Assembly: GCA_902493855.1 (NCBI GenBank)
Contig: CABUQV010000007.1
Location: forward strand, 26,037-90,036
Length of the DNA stretch: 64,000 bases
From: an uncultured Collinsella sp.
GTDB taxonomy: Bacteria > Actinomycetota > Coriobacteriia > Coriobacteriales > Coriobacteriaceae
Reading direction: 5' to 3'
The notes under the pieces were generated by a model, which saw only the letters and a list, made by a program, of their open reading frames with translations, did no database searches and had not been told where the DNA came from. This document shows positions 26,199 to 36,119 of this stretch, piece by piece. Made by a program: the position numbers and the translations under genes. The first letter of the stretch is position 1; the number at the start of each line of letters is the position of its first letter.

Positions 26199-27935
26199 CT
26201 ACTCACCTCCCTTCATCTGCGATTCCGCGATGGCGCGGTACACCTCGCAGGTCTCCATCAACTCGTCGTGCGTGCCCAAGCCCACGACCCCGCCATCCTT
26301 GAGCACCACGATCTGGTCGGCATGCAGAATGGTCGAGATACGCTGAGCGATGATGAGCACCGCGGCATCGCGCGTCTCGTCCTGCAGCGCATGACGCAGG
26401 GCCGCGTCGGTCTTGAAGTCCAGGGCCGAAAAGCTATCGTCGAAGATATACAGATCGGCGTGCTTCATGAGCGCACGGGCGATGGCCAGGCGCTGACGCT
26501 GACCGCCCGAGAAGTTCGTACCGCCCTGCGCCACCGGTGTATCGAGTCCCTGCGGCTGGTCGAGCACAAAGGTGCTCTGGGCAACCTGCAACGCGTGAAG
26601 CATGTCGGCCTCGGTCGCACCCTCGTTGCCATGGCGCAGGTTGCTCGCCACCGTGCCCGAGAACAGCCACGCCTTCTGCGGCACGTAAGCGATATGCCCG
26701 CGAATCTCGTCTTGCGAAAGGTCGCGCAGGTCGACACCGTTAAGGCGTATGGCGCCCCTCGAGGCATCGTGGAAACGCAACAAGAGCTTGGCCACCGTCG
26801 ATTTGCCCGATCCCGTCGAACCCACAATCGCGGTCGTCTGGCCACGGCGACAGGCAAAGCTCAGGTCACGCAGGGTGTCCTCGTCGGCATCGTCAAATCG
26901 AAACGACATATGATCGAACACGGCGACCGCGTCTGCTCCGTCCTTTGAGTCGGACGCGCCCGCGTCGAGCGTTCGCTCGCCATCGACGATGCTCGGCTCA
27001 ATCTGGAGCACCTGTTGTGCACGGTTGAGGCACGCCGCGGCACGCGGCAACGTCAGGATCACCATCTGCGCCATCATCACAAAGAACAGGATCAGAATCG
27101 CGTATTCCAACACGGCCGAGATGCTGCCGATTTGCATGGCGTGGACGCCCACACGATTGCCGCCCACCCACAGCACCGCCACCTCGGCGATGTTCATCAA
27201 AAAGAAGCTGGAGCTATCGAGGCCCACAAACAGGTGGTTGACCTTGATGGCGTTGGCCGCGTAATCGCTAAACACCTCGTCTAGGCGCTGCTCCTCATGG
27301 CGCTCCTTGTTAAACGCGCGGATGACGCGCACGCCCACGATGTTCTCGCGCAGCACGACGTTCATGCGGTCAATAAAACTCTGCAGGCGCATAAAAATCG
27401 GCGCTGCATTGGCGACCGTAAAGACCGCCGCCACCAGCACAATCGCCACGACTGCGCCCAGCAGCGTACCCATGGCGGGATCGATATGCCAGGCAAAGAT
27501 GATGCCCGCCACGGCCAAAAACGGCACCGGCAGCACCAGCTGAATCGTCTGCAGAATCGCCTGCTGGATTACGTTGATGTCGTTGAGCGATCGCGTAATC
27601 ATCGAGCCGGTGCCAAAGCGCTCAAAGTCGCTGGCAGACAGCTCGAGCGACTTGTCGTAGACGGCGTTGCGGATGTCACAGGCCACGTTGGCCGCCAGGC
27701 GAGCCGAAAGATAGCAGCCCAGTACCGCGCCGCCACTGGCCATGCCAGTCGCGACAAGCATGTACAGGCCGTTGCGCAGGATGTAGTCGATATCACCCGT
27801 CGTGATGCCAGTATTGACCATATTCGCCAACATCGTAGGCACCAGCAGCGTGCCGACGTTATCTATCAGCAGCACAAACAGCGTCACCGCAATCAGCCTG
27901 CGATACGGCCTCATAAACCTCATTAAGAGTCGCAC
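26199..27935 (-). CDS. ABC exporter subunit with degenerate catalytic site (MarR-linked operon)
   Basis: 578 aa. Six-helix exporter domain, then Walker A GSTGSGKST and signature FSGGQ. Walker B is LYIFDDSFSALD with Asp in place of the catalytic Glu. The switch His is also replaced (IAQRIS). It is therefore the degenerate half of a heterodimeric exporter with the gene at 24200-26197. The frame opens with GTG overlapping the MarR stop region by 13 nt; ATG four or seven codons later are alternatives. Translation is probably coupled to marR. Confidence 0.92.
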   Translation of the reverse strand: MRLLMRFMRPYRRLIAVTLFVLLIDNVGTLLVPTMLANMVNTGITTGDIDYILRNGLYMLVATGMASGGAVLGCYLSARLAANVACDIRNAVYDKSLELSASDFERFGTGSMITRSLNDINVIQQAILQTIQLVLPVPFLAVAGIIFAWHIDPAMGTLLGAVVAIVLVAAVFTVANAAPIFMRLQSFIDRMNVVLRENIVGVRVIRAFNKERHEEQRLDEVFSDYAANAIKVNHLFVGLDSSSFFLMNIAEVAVLWVGGNRVGVHAMQIGSISAVLEYAILILFFVMMAQMVILTLPRAAACLNRAQQVLQIEPSIVDGERTLDAGASDSKDGADAVAVFDHMSFRFDDADEDTLRDLSFACRRGQTTAIVGSTGSGKSTVAKLLLRFHDASRGAIRLNGVDLRDLSQDEIRGHIAYVPQKAWLFSGTVASNLRHGNEGATEADMLHALQVAQSTFVLDQPQGLDTPVAQGGTNFSGGQRQRLAIARALMKHADLYIFDDSFSALDFKTDAALRHALQDETRDAAVLIIAQRISTILHADQIVVLKDGGVVGLGTHDELMETCEVYRAIAESQMKGGE

Positions 27936-28435
27936 GTCTCCCCCTCTTCTTGTTTTTCCACTTGGCTCTCGGCGGCTATCTGCTGTTTAAACGCCTCGCA
28001 CTCCTCGTTAAGCGCGTGGGAAAACTTGCCGACCAGGCGCATAATCTCACGCTGTTCCCAGGGCTCGAGCGCGCCAAAGGCACGCTGCTCGGCTTTAACC
28101 GCCGGCAACGCATAGTGCTCGGCGAACCGCCGGCCCTCATCGGTCAAACAAACGACCTTATTCTTACGACTGCCTTCGGCAAATTCCAGCGTTGCAAGCC
28201 CTCGCGCCGTCAGGGTTTTAATTGCCGAGTTAATGGTCTGCTTGCTATAGAACCATTCGCTCGTGAGCCGGCTCACAGCAACGTCTTCGGCCGCCGTGCT
28301 GATATCGACGAGCATCCAATAGGCGCAATCCGAAAGGCCACAGGCACGCGCGAACTCTGAATAAATACGGTCGAGCCCGTTGAGCATCCGGTCTAAATCG
28401 CCCGACGTAACCGCGCAATCCATCTCTCCCACCAT
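27923..28435 (-). CDS. MarR-family regulator of the ABC exporter operon
   Basis: 170 aa. Winged helix with AVSRLTSEWFYSKQTINSAIKTLTARGLATLEFAEGSRKNKVVCLTDEGRRF split across recognition helix and wing, the MarR signature, flanked by dimerisation helices. It is the first gene of the operon marR-abc-abc. Two near-identical palindromes lie at its promoter, strongly suggesting autorepression relieved by a ligand that the exporter removes. ATG at 28435 or 28423 could start it; GGGAGAG lies close to the second. Confidence 0.93.
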   Translation of the reverse strand: MVGEMDCAVTSGDLDRMLNGLDRIYSEFARACGLSDCAYWMLVDISTAAEDVAVSRLTSEWFYSKQTINSAIKTLTARGLATLEFAEGSRKNKVVCLTDEGRRFAEHYALPAVKAEQRAFGALEPWEQREIMRLVGKFSHALNEECEAFKQQIAAESQVEKQEEGETCDS

Positions 28436-28439
28436 TCAA

Positions 28440-28457
28440 TAGTCCGAATTTTGACTA
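28440..28457. promoter_or_regulatory. MarR operator 2 (downstream palindrome)
   Basis: TAGTCCGAATTTTGACTA, an imperfect palindrome with TAGTC/GACTA ends. It lies between the promoter and the marR start codon. Confidence 0.75.
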
Positions 28458-28468
28458 ATTGAGATTTC

Positions 28469-28497
28469 AGATTAGTCCGAGTTTTGACTATCGTCAA
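28469..28497 (-). promoter_or_regulatory. Promoter of the marR-ABC exporter operon
   Basis: On the minus strand TTGACG (28492-28497), 17-nt spacer, TAATCT (28469-28474). The whole spacer is occupied by an operator palindrome. Confidence 0.75.
28473..28490. promoter_or_regulatory. MarR operator 1 (inside promoter spacer)
   Basis: TAGTCCGAGTTTTGACTA. It is identical to operator 2 at 17 of 18 positions and sits 33 bp from it, about three helical turns. It occupies the space between -35 and -10. Confidence 0.78.
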
Positions 28498-28537
28498 GGG
28501 CTTCGTTCGCAGCGCGCAGGCTATATAACAGATCGAC

Positions 28538-28574
28538 AAAAAAGACCGCCGGCGCGGGGGCAGCGCCGGCGGTC
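28538..28574 (-). terminator. Terminator of the 96-aa protein gene
   Basis: Read leftward: GACCGCCGGCGC, GC-rich loop, GCGCCGGCGGTC followed by TTTTTT. Confidence 0.88.
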
Positions 28575-28599
28575 ATGAGAGGAAATCGATTATTTGCTG

Positions 28600-28890
28600 C
28601 TAGGCTGCGACGGCCTCGTAGACCGTAGCGCCCGCAAAGCTGTCGTGAAGGCTCTTGCCGCAAATCCACGGCAGCTCAACGACCTCGCAGACCGTGCTGA
28701 CCAGCTCGGAGCAGTCCGTAAAGTGACCCTTATCGTTGAGGGTCTCGCAATCCTGAACACGCCAATAGCCATCGGTGTGCGTGATGTAGTACTCGTGATC
28801 GTTGATCGACACGAAAGCGCGCGTCTTGGAACGCAGCAGCTTCAGAAATCCTTCGAAATCAGTCTCGACGACATCTCCAGCCTGGAACAT
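28600..28890 (-). CDS. Conserved small soluble protein, function unknown
   Basis: 96 aa (MFQAGDVVETDFEGFLKLLRSK and on), acidic, no membrane segment. It contains an FVSINDHEYYITHTDGYWRVQD strand-rich stretch that suggests a small beta-fold. GGAGG precedes the chosen ATG, and it has its own terminator, so expression is likely. I do not recognise a family. Monocistronic between the MarR operon and a nitroreductase. Confidence 0.75.
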   Translation of the reverse strand: MFQAGDVVETDFEGFLKLLRSKTRAFVSINDHEYYITHTDGYWRVQDCETLNDKGHFTDCSELVSTVCEVVELPWICGKSLHDSFAGATVYEAVAA

Positions 28891-29182
28891 GATAGTTACC
28901 TCCTGGCCCGGCGCCACCACGGCGCGTTGATAAACGTTGGTACTCCTTTAGTAAAACCTTTATCGGTTGTTATGCGCACATCATTTAGGCAAGTGGTAAA
29001 AAAGCGCAGGGTAGACGGGATAAAACGTTTAACCATCCCAGCGGGTTTTCACATTCTGTCTGCCTTTTTATGCAGACCCACTTCTCTCATTGGTAGCCGG
29101 AGTTATTCGAAGCGCTTTGGGCGATTACGGTCTTGAGCCGACGGGTATGAACGTGGCATCTCAATCAACGTCAGGAGGACTC

Positions 29183-29704
29183 ATGGAGACCATCGAAGCG
29201 CTCATCCACCGCCGCAGCTGCCGCAACTATAGCGACCGCCCTGTCGAGGCCGAGAAGCTCGCACGCATTATCGAAGCCGGCCAGTATGCACCGAGTGGCA
29301 TGGGACGCCAGCCGGTGACGTTTGTCGCCGTTACCGATCCGGCGACCGTCAAGCGCCTCTCGCAGCTCAATGCGCAAGTCATGGGCAGCAACAGCGACCC
29401 CTTCTATGGCGCCAAGACCGTTGTGGTGGTGCTGGTTGACCGCAGCGTGCCCACACATCTGGAAGACGGCTCGCTCGCCATGGGCAACTTGCTCAACGCC
29501 GCCTATGCACTGGGTGTCGATTCGTGCTGGATTCACCGCGCGCACGAGGTCTTTGACTCGCCCGAGGGCCTGGAGCTGCTGGCCAGTTGGGGCCTGCCCG
29601 CCGACGGCAGTCTGCGTGGTGTCGGTCACTGCATTCTGGGCTACGCCGAGGACACGCTACCCGAGGCAAAGCCGCGCCGCGACAACGTCGTCTACGTAAG
29701 GTAA
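29183..29704 (+). CDS. Nitroreductase-family protein (short type)
   Basis: 173 aa. Starts METIEALIHRRSCRNYSDRPVE, then AGQYAPSGMGRQPVTFVAV (FMN pocket), NAAYALGVDSCWIHRAHEVF and HCILGYAEDTLPEAKPRR. This is the compact NfsB-like architecture, working as an FMN homodimer. ATG follows AGGAGG at ideal spacing; an upstream in-frame start lacks a site. The substrate is unknown. Confidence 0.92.
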   Translation: METIEALIHRRSCRNYSDRPVEAEKLARIIEAGQYAPSGMGRQPVTFVAVTDPATVKRLSQLNAQVMGSNSDPFYGAKTVVVVLVDRSVPTHLEDGSLAMGNLLNAAYALGVDSCWIHRAHEVFDSPEGLELLASWGLPADGSLRGVGHCILGYAEDTLPEAKPRRDNVVYVR

Positions 29705-29720
29705 CCCAGGAGCGTCAGCG

Positions 29721-29758
29721 GGGGTAGCTAATTTTGGACGGGCTATTTTAGCTACCCC
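29721..29758. repeat. Hairpin with GGACGGG core, copy 2
   Basis: GGGGTAGCTAA / TTAGCTACCCC around TTTTGGACGGGCTATT-like core. It starts 16 nt after the nitroreductase stop. Related to 17040-17099. Confidence 0.78.
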
Positions 29759-29767
29759 ACTCGCAAC

Positions 29768-30343
29768 TTATATTGACGTCGCCGTTGTCGTCGCTTCGTT
29801 CGTGTGAGTCGTTTCGGCTTCGCTGCCTTGTTCGTCCTCGTCCTTTTGCGCATCGGCGATGGTTGAGGCCGCCGCAACGATGCCGCGCTGGGGCGCGACG
29901 CCCGTCTGGGTCTGAGCGCCCTCGACAACTTCTGTACCTGCATGCGCGAGCTCGGGCGATTTAAACACTGCGTCCAAGCTGGCGCCACCGCCGGCATAGC
30001 CAAGCGCAGCGAGTGCAATGACGATCACTGCAACGACGGCCACGATCGGCACATAACGATGCCAACCAGCCGGGTTGAGCCCGCTGCGGCGAGCCGCCCC
30101 GCGACTGATGTAACCGAGCGTTCCGTCGTGCTTGAGCTTTGAGCCCACTACGCGTTTGCGGCCCCACAGTGAGGACTCTGCCTGCATTGCCAAGCGGGCG
30201 CTTGCCGAAGGATAGCCGTATTTAGTGCGCTTGAACGAGCCATCAAACCCCGAGGCGTGTTTACCCCACGTCACCGATGTCGTGCGTCGGTTGACCGGCG
30301 CGGCACTCCGCCTTCTGCGGCTCGGTTTTGAAGTCTCGGTCAT
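29768..30343 (-). CDS. Basic single-pass membrane protein, function unknown
   Basis: 191 aa. The N-terminus is very basic (SKPSRRRRSAAPVNRRTT) and about 100 residues long. One membrane helix follows (YVPIVAVVAVIVIALAALGYAGG), then an acidic Ala/Thr-rich tail rich in low-complexity residues (DEDEQGSEAETT). The layout suggests a cytoplasmic basic N-terminus and an exported tail. GAGGG precedes the ATG (MTETSKPS). No family recognised. Confidence 0.75.
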   Translation of the reverse strand: MTETSKPSRRRRSAAPVNRRTTSVTWGKHASGFDGSFKRTKYGYPSASARLAMQAESSLWGRKRVVGSKLKHDGTLGYISRGAARRSGLNPAGWHRYVPIVAVVAVIVIALAALGYAGGGASLDAVFKSPELAHAGTEVVEGAQTQTGVAPQRGIVAAASTIADAQKDEDEQGSEAETTHTNEATTTATSI

Positions 30344-30427
30344 ATGCCCTCGCACGCCGTAACCGAATCGAAACAATAACGCTTTGGACTGTAGCACACG
30401 CGTCGCGCGCGGTCACGGGCGCCTCGC

Positions 30428-31645
30428 TCAACGGTCATCGTCCTTCAGCAAGCGCCACAGCGTTGTACGGCTTATGCCCAGCACCTCCGCCGCACGGGTT
30501 CGGTTGCCGTGGAGATGATCTACAACCAGATGCGCGATATCTCGCTCGGTATCGGCCAGCGGTCGCAGGATATACAGGTCACTTTCGAGCGTCGGGGCGC
30601 CAAAGGTTGCGGTCTTAATCACGTCCTCTTGGGCGAGCACTTCCTCCGCCACAGCGCGGTCCACCGTGCCCGCCCCCACCAATATATACAGTCGTTCCGA
30701 GACCTCGCGGAGCTGCAGATAATTGCGCGGCCAGCGGTAAGCATCGAGCGTCTTCGTCGCCGCGGCAGACAGTGTGGGCGCTGCCGTCCCAAATGCGTCA
30801 GCGAGATATTCCAAATAGCGCGCAACCTTCTTCGACGCGGCTCCCTGCTCGGCGATTGCCGGCGCCACGCTCACCGCACAGGCGAAGCGCTCGGTCACAA
30901 AGGCGGCTTGATCACTTTCGCTGCCGCCCGGCATGTCATTCGCCGTCAGCACCACATGGCAGCGCGTCGCCAACGCGGTGTCGGCCATCGTGGAGACCAG
31001 CTCGCGGAGGCGCTGGGGGCCAACCGCGTTCCAGCCCTCAATGCAAAGGGTCAGCCCCGTTTGGAACAGCGGCGATTCGGCGCTTTTGAGCACATGGCGC
31101 CAACCGCGCTCGGTAAGCTCATCGAGCGCAACGGAAACAAAGGGCTGATCGGCAAAAGGACCGTCCAGATAGAGGCGCTTGGCGATCTCAACCTGACCCG
31201 CTCCCAGCTCGCCCTCGAGCATAAGGGGCACGCCGCGCGCGTAGCTCTCGGCAACCGGTGCAGCCACCGCAGCGGCACCCTCAACGATGCCGTACGCGCT
31301 CGATTCGTAGCGGGCCTCAACTTCGTCGGCGTTGAGCCACTCGATGCCCGCATGCGCCGCGGCACCGCGCACCTCGCGGACCACGACGACCCAAAGCCCC
31401 CCGCCCTCTTTGTCGGTGGGGCGAACGGTCAGGCTCAGGCGCGTACCCGCACGCCCCATAACCAGACGCGCGCCGTCTCCTATACGGTCGAGGCGCTCGG
31501 CAACAAAAGTCGCCACATCCCGCTCAAGCGCCGCGTCATTCATGGTCGAGATCGCGACGTCCCCACGCGCATCGATTGCCAATGCCGAGGCCCCGGCAGC
31601 AGCCAGGGCCTCGGTCAAGATGTTCAGCTTGGCATCGCTATCCAT
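30428..31645 (-). CDS. PrpR/NtrC-like regulator with a disabled AAA+ domain
   Basis: 405 aa. An N-terminal sensory region (1-115) leads to a central domain that aligns with sigma-54 activators. But its Walker A is GELGAGQV (145-152), with Gln replacing the nucleotide-binding Lys, and no GAFTGA loop is visible. The C-terminus is a Fis-type helix-turn-helix: HLHGNRTRAAEVLGISRTTLWRLL. It likely regulates from ordinary sigma-70-type promoters without ATP hydrolysis. It lies downstream of the YeiH transporter on the same strand, with a structured 270-bp gap. Confidence 0.85.
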   Translation of the reverse strand: MDSDAKLNILTEALAAAGASALAIDARGDVAISTMNDAALERDVATFVAERLDRIGDGARLVMGRAGTRLSLTVRPTDKEGGGLWVVVVREVRGAAAHAGIEWLNADEVEARYESSAYGIVEGAAAVAAPVAESYARGVPLMLEGELGAGQVEIAKRLYLDGPFADQPFVSVALDELTERGWRHVLKSAESPLFQTGLTLCIEGWNAVGPQRLRELVSTMADTALATRCHVVLTANDMPGGSESDQAAFVTERFACAVSVAPAIAEQGAASKKVARYLEYLADAFGTAAPTLSAAATKTLDAYRWPRNYLQLREVSERLYILVGAGTVDRAVAEEVLAQEDVIKTATFGAPTLESDLYILRPLADTERDIAHLVVDHLHGNRTRAAEVLGISRTTLWRLLKDDDR

Positions 31646-31770
31646 GATTTGCCCCTGTCCGCGGCGACATGCAGCCGCCGACGGTCGCACGACCGAGTGT
31701 TTCAAAATTGAACGATATTGCTCACCAAACACTATAGGGCAGAAAGCGCCGTCCTGCGAGTATAGGTGTT

Positions 31771-31870
31771 GCCCCGCATCGCCATCCTGGCGGGGCGATA
31801 AGAGCTCTTCGGGACTTATAAACCTGCGGACAAGCCATACCCGCAAGAGCTCCTATCGCTCCACCGCAGG
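31771..31870. other. Structured intergenic region between yeiH-like and regulator genes
   Basis: Contains GCCCCGC / GCGGGGC, a 17-19 bp stem built on CGATAAGAGCTC / GAGCTCCTATCG with CGGG / CCGC ends, and an overlapping CCTGCGG / CCGCAGG pair. The last two are mutually exclusive folds, as expected of a regulatory leader, but they do not match a riboswitch I know. Confidence 0.5.
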
Positions 31871-31918
31871 CTTGCGCTCACCAGCAACCAGCACGCAGCA
31901 CGCAAACAAGCTATTTCT

Positions 31919-32953
31919 CTACCAGATTCCCAGCACGTGCTGCATTCCCAAACTCATGCACGCAATGCCAATCCAGCAGCAAAAGCCCAATGCGATGGGC
32001 TTGCCGCCCTTTTTGACCAGCTCGACGATATCGGTATTAAAGCCAATAGCCGCCATGGCCATCACAATAAAGAACTTCGACAGCTCCTTGATGGGCGCCG
32101 TAATGGACGCGGGAAGCTGAAGCACCGTGGTGATTACGCTCGCCAGCACAAAGAACAGCACAAACATGGGAAACGCGCGTTTAAGCGAGAACGTGCTTCT
32201 GGCGTCGCCGCCGGCCTTGCGTGCCAGATGCATCTGCCAGCATGCGAGAACCAACGTAATGGGAATAATGGCCAGCGTCCTAGTGAGCTTGACCACCGTG
32301 GCGCTCTCGAGCACATTGGCGCCGGGATGCATACTGTCCCAGGCGCTCGCCGCAGCCGTTACGGACGAGGTGTCGTTGATGGCGGTGCCGGCAAACAGGC
32401 CAAAGCCCTCGTTGGTCAGCCCGAGCATGCCGCCGAGCGTCGGAAACACGAGCGCCGCGATAACGTTAAACAGGAAGATGACCGAAATAGCCTGGGCAAT
32501 CTCGCGATCGTCGGCATCGATGACGGGTGCGGTCGCGGCGATGGCCGAACCGCCGCAAATCGACGAACCCACACCCACAAGCGTCGCGATCTTACCCGGC
32601 ACGTTCATAACGCGGCAGAGCACAAAGGCGATGACAAGCGAGGTCGAGATTGTCGCCACGATAATCGGCAGCGACTGGGCGCCCTTGGACAGAATCTGGG
32701 AGAGGTTCATGCCAAAGCCAAGCAGGATAACCGCGTACTGCAAGACTTTTTTGGACGTATAGGTAACGCCGGCGGCGAGCTGTTCGCGACGATTCTTGGG
32801 AAAGACGAGCGCCAGGACCATGCCAAAGAGGATGGCAAACACCGGACCGCCGACCACTTCAATTTGTTTGCCGAGCAACGTCGCGGGAATGGCGATGATC
32901 AGGCAGAACAAGACGCCTTTCCAGCGCTCGCGTACGAAATTTGCCAGTTGCAT
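31919..32953 (-). CDS. YeiH-family putative sulfate exporter
   Basis: 344 aa, about ten membrane helices, UPF0324/YeiH family. Conserved segments are VLLGFGMNLSQIL, GVGSSICGGSAIAA, LFAGTAINDTSSVTAA and MAAIGFNTDI. Such proteins are annotated as anion (sulfate or sulfonate-derived) exporters, rarely tested. AAGGAA precedes the ATG. It is followed on the same strand by the PrpR-like regulator and lies divergent from a GntR regulator. Confidence 0.92.
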   Translation of the reverse strand: MQLANFVRERWKGVLFCLIIAIPATLLGKQIEVVGGPVFAILFGMVLALVFPKNRREQLAAGVTYTSKKVLQYAVILLGFGMNLSQILSKGAQSLPIIVATISTSLVIAFVLCRVMNVPGKIATLVGVGSSICGGSAIAATAPVIDADDREIAQAISVIFLFNVIAALVFPTLGGMLGLTNEGFGLFAGTAINDTSSVTAAASAWDSMHPGANVLESATVVKLTRTLAIIPITLVLACWQMHLARKAGGDARSTFSLKRAFPMFVLFFVLASVITTVLQLPASITAPIKELSKFFIVMAMAAIGFNTDIVELVKKGGKPIALGFCCWIGIACMSLGMQHVLGIW

Positions 32954-33116
32954 ATGGGATTCCTTCTTTCTATTTCACGTTTGCGACGGCTTATGATACG
33001 GCAACATTGAGCGCAGCCTTGCGCAAACACAGACTAAGATGCCGCAATAGTTCTCAGGCAACAGCCGAATTACCCACCGCGGAGAGCTGATTCGCGGCAT
33101 AATTAACAACTGACAT

Positions 33117-33848
33117 ATGAGTTTGATAGAACAGTTGCGAGGCGCTATGGAAGAATCGATGCACGTCGGCGAGCAGGAAACGAGCCTACAGGACCAGTCC
33201 TACCACACCATTCGACGCAAAATCGTCTACCTGGACTACAAGCCGGGCGAAAAGCTGGGCGTCAAGCAACTTTGCGACGACCTGGATATGGGTCGCACGC
33301 CCGTGCGCGAGGCTTTGGTTCGCTTGGCGCAGGAAGGCCTGGTGCGCACCGTGCCCCAGAGCGGCACCTACGTCTCACCCATCAACCTCACCCTTGCCGA
33401 AAGTGCCTGTTACATCCGCGAGCATCTGGAAAAGCAGGTGATTGTGGAGTGCTGTGCGCGCGCCACGTCGGCTGGCATCGAGCAGCTCGACCGCGCCATC
33501 GCGCTGCAGGAAAAGGCCATGGCCGAAGAGGATCGCATCGGCTTCTTTTTGAGCGACAACCTCATGCATCACATGATTTTTAGCATCGCATGTCGCAGCA
33601 CCGTGTGGTCGTGGCTCGAAGAGACCAATGCCGACTTGGAGCGCTTCCGCTGGCTGCGCGCTGCCACGCAGGTTCTCGACAATCAGGACATCGTGAACGA
33701 GCACAAGCAGATTCGCCGCGCTATCGCCGGTCGCGATCCCATCGAAGCGAGCTTTTTGGTCAGCAAGCACCTGCATATGATGTTCCGCAACCAGACCGAG
33801 GTTCTGGACCAGTTCCCCGAGTACTTCGAGACCAGCAAGCTCCGCTAA
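33117..33848 (+). CDS. GntR-family regulator (FCD type)
   Basis: 243 aa. Winged helix with YHTIRRKIVYLDYKPGEKLGVKQLCDDLDMGRTPVREALVRLAQEGLVRTVPQSGTYV motifs, then an all-helical FCD ligand domain with metal-binding type residues (HHMIF, HKQIRRAI). The ATG at 33117 has no ribosome-binding site; an ATG at 33147 with GCGAGG upstream may be the true start. It is divergent from the YeiH transporter, a possible target. Confidence 0.92.
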   Translation: MSLIEQLRGAMEESMHVGEQETSLQDQSYHTIRRKIVYLDYKPGEKLGVKQLCDDLDMGRTPVREALVRLAQEGLVRTVPQSGTYVSPINLTLAESACYIREHLEKQVIVECCARATSAGIEQLDRAIALQEKAMAEEDRIGFFLSDNLMHHMIFSIACRSTVWSWLEETNADLERFRWLRAATQVLDNQDIVNEHKQIRRAIAGRDPIEASFLVSKHLHMMFRNQTEVLDQFPEYFETSKLR

Positions 33849-33883
33849 CCTGCCAAAAAGGGACAGGTTCATTTTGGCAGGTT
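33847..33883. repeat. GGGACAG-core hairpin, copy 4 (AACCTGCCAAAA arms)
   Basis: AACCTGCCAAAA / TTTTGGCAGGTT around AGGGACAGGTTCA. Its first base pair lies within the TAA stop codon of the GntR gene. TTTATCTGG follows, as in the copies at 39046 and 39521. Confidence 0.88.
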
Positions 33884-33902
33884 TTATCTGGTCAAATACA
33901 AC

Positions 33903-33936
33903 AAGGCCCGGCTCCGCCACAACGGAGCCGGGCCTT
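33903..33936. terminator. Hairpin terminator between gntR and glmS
   Basis: AAGGCCCGGCTCCG, 6-nt loop, CGGAGCCGGGCCTT. It has a T-rich run (TTGTTGTATTT) on the minus side, so it mainly serves glmS. Confidence 0.75.
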
Positions 33937-33959
33937 AGTCGCTAGAACGGCGGAACCAA

Positions 33960-35807
<1,848 letters not shown>

Positions 35808-35916
35808 AGGATAAATCCCTTCGTCCGCTTGACTGCAAGACGTCCACGCACAAGGGGCGCTGAGACGTACAACGTTCGAGTATTGTACTCACGCAAACGC
35901 AAGCTGATATACCAGA

Positions 35917-35942
35917 AGTGGTATCTCAACTTAGATACCACT
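35917..35942. repeat. Short hairpin AGTGGTATCT upstream of glmS
   Basis: AGTGGTATCT-CAACTT-AGATACCACT, perfect 10-bp stem, in the 312-bp divergent gap between glmS and the lacI-type gene. That gap also holds the two hairpins at 35968 and 36034, and TACAAT at 36079-36084 as a possible -10 for the LacI gene. Confidence 0.65.
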
Positions 35943-35967
35943 CGATGCACACACGTCCAGCCGGTCC

Positions 35968-36004
35968 AAACCACCACAAAGGTACCTGCCCCTTTCGTGG
36001 TGGT
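35968..36004. repeat. GGGACAG-family hairpin, copy 5 (ACCACCACAAAGG arms)
   Basis: AAACCACCACAAAGG and CCTTTCGTGGTGGT around TACCTGCC. Same arms as 5552-5589 but with the loop inverted (ACCTGCCCC for the GGGACAGG type). Confidence 0.78.
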
Positions 36005-36033
36005 CGCGTTGGCAACAGCGTTTCCCCAGATAA

Positions 36034-36070
36034 AACCTGCCAAAATAAACCTGTCCCTTTTTGGTTGGTT
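36034..36070. repeat. GGGACAG-core hairpin, copy 6 (inverted orientation)
   Basis: AACCTGCCAAAA, then TAAACCTGTCCC, then TTTTTGGTTGGTT; imperfect stem. It reads as the reverse complement of the 33847/39046/39521 copies, preceded by CCAGATAAA. Confidence 0.75.
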
Positions 36071-36119
36071 TGGGATGCTACAATCTGGCTTGTACTTGAA
36101 ACGCATCAAAGGGGCCGCT

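Noticed and set aside
35808..36119. glmS ribozyme in the glmS leader
   Set aside because: The conserved ribozyme core was not found; the gap is filled by hairpin repeats instead.
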